A stretch of DNA of 64,000 nt, from the NCBI GenBank assembly GCA_035495555.1, contig DATJFQ010000078.1:1-64000 (forward strand). Direction: 5' to 3'. The notes beneath the pieces are model-generated. The model did not search any database and was not told where the DNA came from. It worked only from the letters and a program-made list of their open reading frames with translations. The DNA is from DATJFQ01 sp035495555 (GTDB lineage: Bacteria > Acidobacteriota > Vicinamibacteria > Vicinamibacterales > 2-12-FULL-66-21). Position numbers and translations under genes: made by a program. Shown one piece after another: positions 7,799 to 15,187 of the stretch; within the stretch, counting starts at the first letter, position 1; every line of letters starts with the position of its first letter.

Positions 7799-8993
7799 GT
7801 ACGCCGTGACTGCGTAACAGGAAGTACACGGCGACGCAGAAGATGAGGCCGCCGTTGACGCCGAGCACGAGCGGGGCGGACGTGAGGCTGGCCGCCCAGC
7901 CGGCCGCGAGGCTGCCGAGCGGCATGCCGCCGCGGAACGCCACCATGTAGATGCTCATCACGCGTCCGCGCAGGTTGTCCGGCACGATCAGCTGGACGAG
8001 CGACGACGTCATCGAGAACACCATCAGCAGCGATGCGCCGGTGCCGAAGAGCACGAGGTCGCTCACCCATCTCACGCGCGACACGGCGAACGCGGTGACG
8101 AGGATGCCGAAGACGGCGAGGATGATGAGGAGCACGCGGCCCATGTGCTCGAACCGTCCGAGCCACGCAACGACGAGCGCGCCGCACACGGCGCCGGCGC
8201 CCGAGAACGCCATCATGTGGCTGTACAGATTGATGTCGCCGTGGAAGATGTTTCTGGCGAACACCGGCAGGAACGTCAGCAGCGGGAGCCCGAGAAACGT
8301 CGTCAGCGACGCGAGGATCGTGAGCGCGACGATCGTGGATTCCTGGCGCGCATAGTTGAACCCGCCCTTGAAGTCGTGCATCATCGGCGTCTTCTCGGGC
8401 GGCGGGATGTGTTTGATCGTCAGCGAGAGCAGCGCCACGATCACCACGAAGAACGAAAGGCCGTTGATCGTGAAGCAGGAGGCCGCTCCCCATTTCGCGA
8501 GCGTGTAGCCGGCGAGCAGGGGCCCGAAGACGCGGGCCAGGTTGAACTGAATCGAGTTGAGCGCGATCGCGTTCGGCAGGTCCTTCTTCTGGACCAGCGA
8601 GGGAATGAGCGCCTGGTACGCCGGGCCGCCGAAGGCCTGCCCCAGACCGGCCGCGAACGACAGCACCAGAATGTGCTGGACGCGGACGATGCCGACGTAG
8701 ACCAGGGTGGCCAGGACGAACGCAGTCGTCATCTGGACGAATTGCGAGCCGATCAGGAGATGGCGCCGATCCCGGCGGTCGGCGATGACGCCGCCGAGGA
8801 GCGTGAACAGCAGAATCGGCAGTTGGCCGAGGAAGTCGTCGAGGCCGAGGTAGAACGACGATTTCGTCAGGTCGAAGACCAGCCAGGCCTGGGCAACTTC
8901 CTGCATCCAGTTGCCCACGGTCGAGGTAAACGCCCCAAACCACAGGACGCGAAAATCGCGATAGGTATAGGCAGCAAACGCGCGGCGAAACAA
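7788..8993 (-). CDS. MFS transporter (EntS/MFS_3-like exporter)
   Basis: A 401-residue, 12-helix major facilitator protein of the MFS_3 group, which includes the enterobactin exporter EntS and many drug exporters. Typical features are FRVLWFGAFTSTVGNWMQEVAQAWLV (helix 1 region; read as two halves), the loop 2-3 motif GGVIADRRDRRHLL (about residues 67-80) and GLGQAFGGPAYQALIPSLV in helix 4-5. It likely extrudes a small molecule by proton antiport. The start is a TTG at 8993, the only start matching the family N-terminus. It is convergent with the hydrolase and divergent from imuA; the substrate is unknown. Confidence 0.88.
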   Translation of the reverse strand: MFRRAFAAYTYRDFRVLWFGAFTSTVGNWMQEVAQAWLVFDLTKSSFYLGLDDFLGQLPILLFTLLGGVIADRRDRRHLLIGSQFVQMTTAFVLATLVYVGIVRVQHILVLSFAAGLGQAFGGPAYQALIPSLVQKKDLPNAIALNSIQFNLARVFGPLLAGYTLAKWGAASCFTINGLSFFVVIVALLSLTIKHIPPPEKTPMMHDFKGGFNYARQESTIVALTILASLTTFLGLPLLTFLPVFARNIFHGDINLYSHMMAFSGAGAVCGALVVAWLGRFEHMGRVLLIILAVFGILVTAFAVSRVRWVSDLVLFGTGASLLMVFSMTSSLVQLIVPDNLRGRVMSIYMVAFRGGMPLGSLAAGWAASLTSAPLVLGVNGGLIFCVAVYFLLRSHGVREL

Positions 8994-9035
8994 GCGCGTT
9001 TATCTTACGTCATACGCACAAGTTAGCGTCCCGCC

Positions 9036-9064
9036 TTGATCCGCGCCCCGGATCTGCGTATACT
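9036..9064 (+). promoter_or_regulatory. Promoter of imuA-imuB-dnaE2 with an operator-like inverted repeat
   Basis: TTGATC (9036-9041) and TATACT (9059-9064) stand 17 bp apart, a good sigma-70-type promoter about 90 bp before imuA. An inverted repeat GATCCG-N5-CGGATC (9038-9054) overlaps the -35 box and the spacer, where a repressor such as LexA would act. SOS control of this cassette is established in other bacteria; the site itself is inferred. Confidence 0.5.
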
Positions 9065-9098
9065 CGCCCGGTCAGGCGAATAAAAAGCGAAACCACGC

Positions 9099-9152
9099 AC
9101 TGGCAACTGGCAACTGGCAACTGGCAACTGGCAACTGGCGACCGGCAACTGG
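9099..9152. repeat. TGGCAAC heptamer tract in the imuA leader
   Basis: About seven copies of CTGGCAA (last ones degenerate: CTGGCGA, CCGGCAA) end two bases before the imuA ATG, so they lie in the presumed 5' untranslated region. Confidence 0.9.
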
Positions 9153-9154
9153 AT

Positions 9155-9814
9155 ATGCGAGCTGCACTCGAAGCCCTCCTCCGCGATCACAAATTGGACG
9201 TGACGCTCACCTCGAGTGCTCCGTGGACCGAGGTGCCGCCGGACCGCCTCGCCGCCACCGGTCACGGTGACTTGGACGGGGCGCTGGGCGGGGGGCTGCG
9301 GCGCGGGCATGTATCCGAGATCGTGGGCGCCGCATCGAGCGGACGGACGACGCTCGTGATGAGCGCGCTGGCGGCTGCGACGGCGCGCGGGGAAGTCGCG
9401 GCGATCGTGGACGTCTGCGACACGTTCGATGCCTCGTCCGCCGAGGCGCACGGCGTCGATCTGACGCGCGTGCTGTGGGTGCGCGATACAGGCGATCCGG
9501 TCCGCGCGCTGAAAGCGTTTTCGCTCGTCTTGCAGGCGGGCAATTTCGGTCTTGTCGTGTTCGATCTGGCGGACGTGCCGCCGCCGATGGTGCGCCGGTT
9601 TCCGTTTACGACGTGGATGCGCGCGGCGCGAACGATCGAAGGAAGCGACACGGTCGCGCTGATCGTGGCGCAGGACCGCACGGCGAGAAGTCCGCTCGGC
9701 GTCACCGTCTCGCTGACGACGTCACCGGCGCGCTGGGTGGGCGGCGCCGCGCCGCGCGCCCGCCTGTTCGCCGGCGTGGCACCGTGCCCGCGAATCATGA
9801 GAGCGCGCATGTAG
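9155..9814 (+). CDS. imuA: ImuA-like RecA-fold mutasome protein
   Basis: A 219-residue protein related to RecA/SulA-like ImuA, which works with ImuB and DnaE2 in damage-induced mutagenesis. It shows the RecA-like core: GDLDGALGGGLRRGHVSEI (about residues 38-56), a P-loop GAASSGRTTL (about 58-67), a hydrophobic strand LVVFDLADVP (Walker B region, about 131-140) and LIVAQDRTARSPLG. It is the first gene of the cassette and is 37 bp upstream of imuB. It lacks an obvious strong ribosome binding site because the leader is made of heptamer repeats. Confidence 0.85.
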   Translation: MRAALEALLRDHKLDVTLTSSAPWTEVPPDRLAATGHGDLDGALGGGLRRGHVSEIVGAASSGRTTLVMSALAAATARGEVAAIVDVCDTFDASSAEAHGVDLTRVLWVRDTGDPVRALKAFSLVLQAGNFGLVVFDLADVPPPMVRRFPFTTWMRAARTIEGSDTVALIVAQDRTARSPLGVTVSLTTSPARWVGGAAPRARLFAGVAPCPRIMRARM

Positions 9815-9817
9815 CGC

Positions 9818-9848
9818 TTGGGAGTTGGGAGTTGGGAGTTGGGAGTTT
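9818..9848. repeat. GGGAGTT heptamer tract in the imuA-imuB gap
   Basis: Four tandem TTGGGAG units fill the gap between imuA and imuB. The last unit places GGGAG six bases before the TTG used here as the imuB start, so the repeat itself may supply the ribosome binding site. Confidence 0.9.
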
Positions 9849-9851
9849 CCC

Positions 9852-11456
9852 TTGTCTATTCCCTCATACGACGATTTGACGCCGCCCATCCCGGACATCG
9901 TTGCCTCCGATACGGTGCCTCAGCTCGCGCGATTCCTGCGCGCGGCGCCGGCCGCGCACGCGCCGCACGCGGAGCTGCCGGCTGACACGCCGTCTCGGGC
10001 CAGGCAGCAGCCGCATCAGCTATTTGCGTGCCTGCGAGGGCCTGCAGCCGAGGAGGCGCTGACGGCGATCGCACGGGATTTCTCGCCGCGTGTGAGGCGT
10101 GTGGCGCCAGGGGAGCTACTGGTCGACGTCAGCGGGCTCGGTCGCCTGATCGGCGCGCCGGGCGACATCGCGCGCGAGCTGCGCCGAACCCTCGTCGAGG
10201 CCGCGGTCGAAGCAACGGTGGCGGTCGCCCCGACGCAAACGGCTGCGCGCGTGCTCGCGCGCGTGCCGCGTCAGAGGACGATCGCGGACGCGCCGGTGAC
10301 GGTCCTGCGGGAGCTGGAATCGCTGCCGCCGGGACTCGACGTGCGCGAGCGCGAGCGCCCGTACGACACGCTCGCGCGCTGGGGAATCACGACGCTCGCC
10401 GAATTCGCCGCGTTGCCGCCGGCGGAGCTCTCGTCGCGCCTGGGCCGTCGCGGTGCGGCGCTGCAGCAGCTCGCGCGCGGCCGCGACCCGCGGCCGTTCG
10501 TCCCCGATGCTGCGGTTCCGCGCTTCATCGAGCGCCTCGAGCTCGAATGGCCTGTCGATGCGCTCGAGGCGCTGTCGTTCGTCTTTGCGCGGCTGCTGGA
10601 ATCCCTGTCGGTCATGCTCGAGCGCCTCGACCGCGGCGCCGCGGCGATCCATCTCGATCTCCGGCTCACCGATCGATCGATCGACACGCGCGTGCTGCAG
10701 TTGCCCGCGCCGATCCGCGATCCGCGGGTGCTGCGCACGCTGCTGCTCCTCGACCTCGAATCCCGGCCGCCATGCGGCGTCGACGGCAGCCGCGAGGTCT
10801 CTGTCGATATCGTCACGATCGAGGTCGACCCGGCGCCGTCGCGGATTACGCAGTTTTCGCTGCTCGAACGCGCGGTGCCGTCGCCGGAAACGGTGTCGAC
10901 GCTCGTCGCGCGTCTGTCGGCATTGGTGGGGGAGTCGCGTGTCGGCTCGCCCCGCGTCGTCGACTCGCATCAGCCGGGCGCGTTCGTGATGGAGCCGTTC
11001 AGCGCGACCGTCGCGCGGGAAGCGCCGCGCCCCGATGCGGCCGCGGCGACGGCGTACGTGCTGCGGCGCCAGCGGTTCCCGCCCGCGATCCGCGTCAACG
11101 TCTCCGGCGGGCGTCCCGTGTTTCTCGCGCCGTCCCGCCGCGGCATCCCGTCAGGTGCCGTCGTCCAGTGCGCAGGCCCGTGGCGTTCTTCGGGCGGCTG
11201 GTGGATGACACGCAACCAGGTCCCACGCCAGCCGCAAAGCGGACCTGTCGCGCCGAAGCCGCGAAGCGGCGATCCTGAGCCTGTCTCGCCGAAGCCGCGA
11301 AGCGGCGATCCTGGACCTGTCGCGCCGAAGCCGCGAAGCGGCGAAGGCGGATGGGATCGCAGCGAATGGGACGTGGCGCTCGCGCGCGGCGAGGTGTGTC
11401 GCCTCTTCCAGGACCGCGCGACGGGCTGCTGGTTTTTCGAAGGGTTGTACGACTGA
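9852..11456 (+). CDS. imuB: ImuB-like Y-family polymerase homologue, N-terminally short
   Basis: About 534 residues. The conserved part begins near residue 57 (QLFACLRGP) and continues with FSPRVRRVAPGELLVDVSGLGRLIG, the inactive-palm segment of ImuB, then helix-hairpin-helix regions (GITTLAEFAALPPAELSSRLG) and the little-finger-like domain. ImuB proteins normally have a further palm/fingers segment of roughly 80-90 residues before this; here that segment is missing or unrecognisable. ImuB is a catalytically dead adaptor linking ImuA, the beta clamp and DnaE2. Near the C-terminus a 12-residue unit occurs three times (PKPRSGDP core). The start is uncertain: TTG 9852 has GGGAG upstream; TTG 9825 is an in-frame alternative lying in repeats. 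Confidence 0.8.
   Translation: MSIPSYDDLTPPIPDIVASDTVPQLARFLRAAPAAHAPHAELPADTPSRARQQPHQLFACLRGPAAEEALTAIARDFSPRVRRVAPGELLVDVSGLGRLIGAPGDIARELRRTLVEAAVEATVAVAPTQTAARVLARVPRQRTIADAPVTVLRELESLPPGLDVRERERPYDTLARWGITTLAEFAALPPAELSSRLGRRGAALQQLARGRDPRPFVPDAAVPRFIERLELEWPVDALEALSFVFARLLESLSVMLERLDRGAAAIHLDLRLTDRSIDTRVLQLPAPIRDPRVLRTLLLLDLESRPPCGVDGSREVSVDIVTIEVDPAPSRITQFSLLERAVPSPETVSTLVARLSALVGESRVGSPRVVDSHQPGAFVMEPFSATVAREAPRPDAAAATAYVLRRQRFPPAIRVNVSGGRPVFLAPSRRGIPSGAVVQCAGPWRSSGGWWMTRNQVPRQPQSGPVAPKPRSGDPEPVSPKPRSGDPGPVAPKPRSGEGGWDRSEWDVALARGEVCRLFQDRATGCWFFEGLYD
11244..11351 (+). repeat. Three tandem 36-bp units inside imuB
   Basis: Units at 11244, 11280 and 11316 encode PVAPKPRSGDPE, PVSPKPRSGDPG and PVAPKPRSGEGG. 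Each contains a small palindrome, GCCGC-GAA-GCGGC. A partial fourth copy (GCCGCAAAGCGG) precedes them. Being 36 bp, the array keeps frame. Confidence 0.9.
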
Positions 11457-11480
11457 GACGGCGACGCACAGGATTCTTTC

Positions 11481-14400
11481 GTGTACATCGAGCTGCATGC
11501 TGCGTCCGCATTCTCATTCCTCGACGGCGCATCGCTGCCGGAGGCGCTCGTCGATCGCGCGGCCTCGCTCGGCTATCCCGCGCTGGCGCTGCTGGATAGG
11601 GACGGGGTCTACGGCAGCCCGCGGTTTCATCTCGCTGCGAAGAAAGCGGGCCTGAAGGCCATCATCGGCGCCGAGCTGACGATGACCACTCGAGCGTCGT
11701 CTGAGATCCGTCGTCCGGTCATCGCGTCTGCCGCTCCCGCCATCTTCAAGTTGCCCGTCCTCGTAGAGTCGCAAGCCGGCTACCGCAACCTGTGCCGCCT
11801 CGTGACGGCCATGAAGCTTCGATCGCCCAAAGGCGAGGGCGCGCTCTCGCTCGACGAGCTCGACGGACAGACGTCCGGCCTCATCGCGCTGGCGGGCCGC
11901 GCGATGCTGAGCGGCCACCGGTTCGGGGTCGGCGGCCTCGTCGATCGCCTCGTCGGCATCTTCGGCCGCGCGAATGTCTATCTCGAGCTGCAGCGGCATT
12001 TGTTGCGCGACGAAGAGGCGGACAACCACGCGCTGCGCGATCTCGCGGCCGCGTTTCATCTGCCGCTCGTCGCCACCAACGGCGTTCGCTTTGCCGAGCC
12101 GGCCTCGCGGCCGCTCTACGACGTGCTCACCTGCATCCGGCACAAGACGACGATCGAGCGTGCGGGCCGGCGTCTCACGTGCAACGCGGAGCGATACCTG
12201 AAGCCGCCGGCGCAGATGGCGGCGCTGTTCGCGGATCTCCCGGAGACGATCACGGCGTCGCGCGATCTCGCCGATCGCCTGTCGTTCACCATGGCGGATC
12301 TCGGGTACCGGTTTCCTCGATATCCGGTGCCGGACGGGGAGTCGATGGCGTCGTTTCTCCGCAGCCTCACGCTGGCCGGTGCGCGCGAGCGGTATCGGCC
12401 GCTCGAGGCGCCGCATACGCGGCAGCTCGAACGCGAGCTGCATCTCATCGAGAAGCTCGATCTCGCCGGCTATTTCCTCATCGTCTGGGACATCGTCAAT
12501 TTCTGCCGCCAGCAAGGCGTGCTCGTCCAGGGGCGCGGATCCGCGGCGAACAGCGCCGTCTGCTACAGCCTGGGCATCACCGCCGTCGATCCGATCGGGA
12601 TGGATCTGCTGTTCGAGCGGTTCCTGTCGGAAGAGCGCGGCGAGTGGCCCGACATCGACCTCGATCTGCCGAGCGGCGATCGGCGCGAACGCGTGATTCA
12701 GCACGTGTACGAAAAGTACGGCCGCTTCGGTGCAGCGATGACGGCGAACGTGATTACGTATCGCGGCCGAAGCGCCGCGCGCGAGGTCGGGAAAGTCCTC
12801 GGCCTCGAGCCGCCGCAGGTCGACGCGCTCGCGAAGGTGATGAATCAGTTCGAGTGGATCGATCCGAAGGAGACGCTCGAGCGCAACCTGCGCGAGGCCG
12901 GGATGGACGCGCTCAACCCGACGATTCAGGTGTTCGGCCGCCTCTGGACCGAGATGCAGGACCTTCCGCGCCACCTCGGCCAGCATTCCGGCGGCATGGT
13001 GATGTGCCAGGGGCGGCTCGACGAGGTCGTGCCGCTCGAGAATGCATCGATGCCCGGCCGCGTCGTGATCCAGTGGGACAAGGACGACTGCGCCGACATG
13101 GGCATCGTCAAGGTCGATCTATTAGGACTAGGCATGATGGCCGTCCTGCAGGATGCGCTGGAAATCGTGAACAGCGCCTCGTCCGATGATCGATGTTCGA
13201 TGTCCGATGATCGACGTTCGATGTCCGATGGTCGATGGTCGATGGTCGCCCAACCTCTCACCTCCGACCTCGAACCTCGCGCCTCGCGCCTCCCGCCTCC
13301 CCCCTCCCTCGCGCCTCCCGCCTCGCGCCTCGCGCCTCGCGCCTCGCCGCTCGATCTCGCGCATTTGCCGCCGCACGATCCGGCGGTGTACCGCATGCTG
13401 CAGGAAGCCGACACGATCGGCATCTTCCAGGTCGAATCGCGTGCGCAGATGGCGACGCTGCCGCGGCTTCGCCCGAACACGTTCTACGACATCGTCGTCG
13501 AGGTCGCGATCATCCGTCCCGGGCCGATTGTCGGGCAGATGGTGCATCCCTATCTGAAGCGGCGGCAGGGGCAGGAGCCGGTCGCGTATCCGCATCCGTC
13601 GCTGCAGCCGATCCTCGAGCGGACGCTCGGCGTGCCGCTCTTTCAGGAGCAGTTGCTGCGGATGGCCATGGTCGCCGCGGGCTTCAGCGGAGGCGAAGCG
13701 GAAGAATTGCGCCGCGCGTTCGGGTTCAAGCGATCCGAGCGCCGGATGCAGGAGATCGAGAAGAAGCTGCGCGCGGGGATGGCGAAGCAGGGGATCACGG
13801 ACGAGCCGGCGGAGGAGATCATCCGATCGATCACGTCGTTTGCGCTGTACGGGTTTCCCGAATCGCACGCCGCGAGCTTTGCGCTGCTCGTGTACGCGAG
13901 TGCGTACCTCAAGGCGCACTATCCCGCGGCGTTCTACACGGCGATGCTGAACAACCAGCCGATGGGGTTCTACCATCCATCGACGCTCGTCAAGGACGCG
14001 CAGCGCCACGGCGTCCGCTTCGCGCCGATCGACGTGCAGGTGTCGGACTGGACGTGCCGCGTCGAAACCGACGGCCGCGTGCGGCTGGGGCTCATGTATG
14101 TCAATGGGCTGCGCCGCGACGTCGGTGAGGCGATCGAGGCGCGAGGCGCGAGGCGGGAGGTGGGAGGAGAACGGCGCGTAAGCGAAATCCGGTGTCCGAA
14201 GTGCGGATGCGACGATCAATCGATGGTCGAGGCGCTGCACACGCATGAGGCGTTCTGCAACGTCTGCTCGCATGTGTGGCCCGTCGAAGGTTCCATCTCC
14301 CGCGTCGCCCCTCGCCCCTCGCCCCTCGCCCCTCGGTTCTCCTCACTGGACGATTTCATCCGCCGTACCGGTATTCGCCGCGACGAAGTCGCCACGCTGG

Positions 14401-15059
14401 CGTCCATTGGCGCGCTGAACGCGTTCGGCTTCGATCGGCGGACGGCGTTATGGCAGATCGAGCAGGCGATCAGGCCCGCGGGCGAACTTTTCGAGGAGGC
14501 TTGTAACAGCGACTCCCAACTCCCAACTCCCAACTCCCAATCCTCCAACCTCGAACCTCCCGCCTCGCGCCTCGCGCCTCCCGCCTCGCGCCTCGCGCCT
14601 GCCGCCTCGCGCCTCCCGCCTCCCGCCTCGCCGCTCGCGCCGATGACCGTACCCGAGCGGCTGCTGGCGGATTACGCGGGTACGAGCCTGACCATCGGTC
14701 CGCATCCGATGTCGTTGCGGCGGTCCGAACTGGCGCTGCGCGGCGTCCTGCGCGCGAGCGATCTGCCGCTCGGGCGGCACGGCCGGCGGGTGCGCGTGGC
14801 GGGGGCCGTGATCACGCGTCAACGTCCGGGGACGGCGAAGGGGTTCGTGTTCCTGACGCTCGAAGACGAAACCGGCATCGCCAACATCATCGTGCGGCCG
14901 GATCTCTTTGCGGAGCAGCGCGCGCACGTCGTCGGCGCGCCGTATCTCCTCGTCGAAGGCACGCTGCAGATTCAGGAGGGTGTCACGTCGGTCCGCGCCG
15001 AACGCGTCCACCCGCTCGGCGGCGCCTCGCCTCCCGTCGACTCGCACGATTTCCGATAG
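11481..15059 (+). CDS. dnaE2: Error-prone DNA polymerase III alpha subunit DnaE2, with repeat-derived inserts
   Basis: A 1192-residue translesion replicative-type polymerase. An N-terminal PHP domain starts at residue 1 (YIELHAASAFSFLDGASLP). The C-family palm has GRGSAANSAVCYSLGI (about 352-367) and DIDLDLPSGDRRE (about 392-404), and HLGQHSGGMVMCQ and ADMGIVKVDLLGLGMM follow. A C-terminal OB fold covers about 1100-1160. Usual length is nearer 1050. The excess comes from three inserts made of heptamer-type repeats: about residues 568-624, 892-955 and 1012-1055. The middle insert encloses a zinc-ribbon-like CPKC (905-908) and CNVC (926-929). It starts with GTG 11481, 24 bp after imuB, completing the mutasome. 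Confidence 0.93.
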   Translation: MYIELHAASAFSFLDGASLPEALVDRAASLGYPALALLDRDGVYGSPRFHLAAKKAGLKAIIGAELTMTTRASSEIRRPVIASAAPAIFKLPVLVESQAGYRNLCRLVTAMKLRSPKGEGALSLDELDGQTSGLIALAGRAMLSGHRFGVGGLVDRLVGIFGRANVYLELQRHLLRDEEADNHALRDLAAAFHLPLVATNGVRFAEPASRPLYDVLTCIRHKTTIERAGRRLTCNAERYLKPPAQMAALFADLPETITASRDLADRLSFTMADLGYRFPRYPVPDGESMASFLRSLTLAGARERYRPLEAPHTRQLERELHLIEKLDLAGYFLIVWDIVNFCRQQGVLVQGRGSAANSAVCYSLGITAVDPIGMDLLFERFLSEERGEWPDIDLDLPSGDRRERVIQHVYEKYGRFGAAMTANVITYRGRSAAREVGKVLGLEPPQVDALAKVMNQFEWIDPKETLERNLREAGMDALNPTIQVFGRLWTEMQDLPRHLGQHSGGMVMCQGRLDEVVPLENASMPGRVVIQWDKDDCADMGIVKVDLLGLGMMAVLQDALEIVNSASSDDRCSMSDDRRSMSDGRWSMVAQPLTSDLEPRASRLPPPPSLAPPASRLAPRASPLDLAHLPPHDPAVYRMLQEADTIGIFQVESRAQMATLPRLRPNTFYDIVVEVAIIRPGPIVGQMVHPYLKRRQGQEPVAYPHPSLQPILERTLGVPLFQEQLLRMAMVAAGFSGGEAEELRRAFGFKRSERRMQEIEKKLRAGMAKQGITDEPAEEIIRSITSFALYGFPESHAASFALLVYASAYLKAHYPAAFYTAMLNNQPMGFYHPSTLVKDAQRHGVRFAPIDVQVSDWTCRVETDGRVRLGLMYVNGLRRDVGEAIEARGARREVGGERRVSEIRCPKCGCDDQSMVEALHTHEAFCNVCSHVWPVEGSISRVAPRPSPLAPRFSSLDDFIRRTGIRRDEVATLASIGALNAFGFDRRTALWQIEQAIRPAGELFEEACNSDSQLPTPNSQSSNLEPPASRLAPPASRLAPAASRLPPPASPLAPMTVPERLLADYAGTSLTIGPHPMSLRRSELALRGVLRASDLPLGRHGRRVRVAGAVITRQRPGTAKGFVFLTLEDETGIANIIVRPDLFAEQRAHVVGAPYLLVEGTLQIQEGVTSVRAERVHPLGGASPPVDSHDFR
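13182..13350 (+). repeat. Heptamer repeats inside dnaE2 (first insert)
   Basis: About ten GATGNTC-type heptamers (GATGATC, GATGTTC, GATGTCC, GATGGTC) run into CGCCTCG/CGCCTCC units. They stay in frame and encode an Asp/Ser/Met-rich then Pro/Ala/Arg-rich linker between conserved polymerase motifs. Confidence 0.9.
14131..14337 (+). repeat. Repeat-flanked zinc-ribbon insert inside dnaE2
   Basis: G-rich heptamers (GAGGCGC, GAGGCGG) at 14131-14165 and C-rich ones (CTCGCCC) at 14308-14337 bracket about 140 bp that encode the CxxC...CxxC segment. The two flanks are roughly complementary in sequence. Confidence 0.75.
14512..14640 (+). repeat. Heptamer repeats inside dnaE2 (third insert)
   Basis: CCCAACT units are followed by CGCCTCC/CGCCTCG units, encoding SQLPTPNSQ then repeated PASRLAP. 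They precede the OB-fold part of the polymerase. Confidence 0.9.
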
Positions 15060-15157
15060 CGCGACAGACGATGGGCGATGGGCGATCCTGTCGCGGCCCT
15101 CCGCCTCGACCGAGCCGTCCGCATTCAGCCCTCGGCATTCTTTGCCTGCCCTTGAGC

Positions 15158-15172
15158 TGGCAACTCGCTTGC
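15158..15172 (+). promoter_or_regulatory. Candidate sigma-54 promoter of the kinase-like lipoprotein operon
   Basis: TGGCAA-N5-TTGC followed by A: the -24 GG and -12 GC are 12 bp apart, one mismatch from consensus TGGCAC-N5-TTGC. The predicted start site (about 15184) is only about four bases before the ATG at 15188, which would give a nearly leaderless mRNA. The 128-bp gap 15060-15187 also contains short GATGGGC repeats. Confidence 0.45.
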
Positions 15173-15187
15173 ACTCAGCCGGACCGT

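Noticed and set aside
11244..11351. CRISPR-like array in imuB
   Set aside because: The 36-bp units are directly tandem with no unique spacers, are translated in frame, and no cas genes are present.
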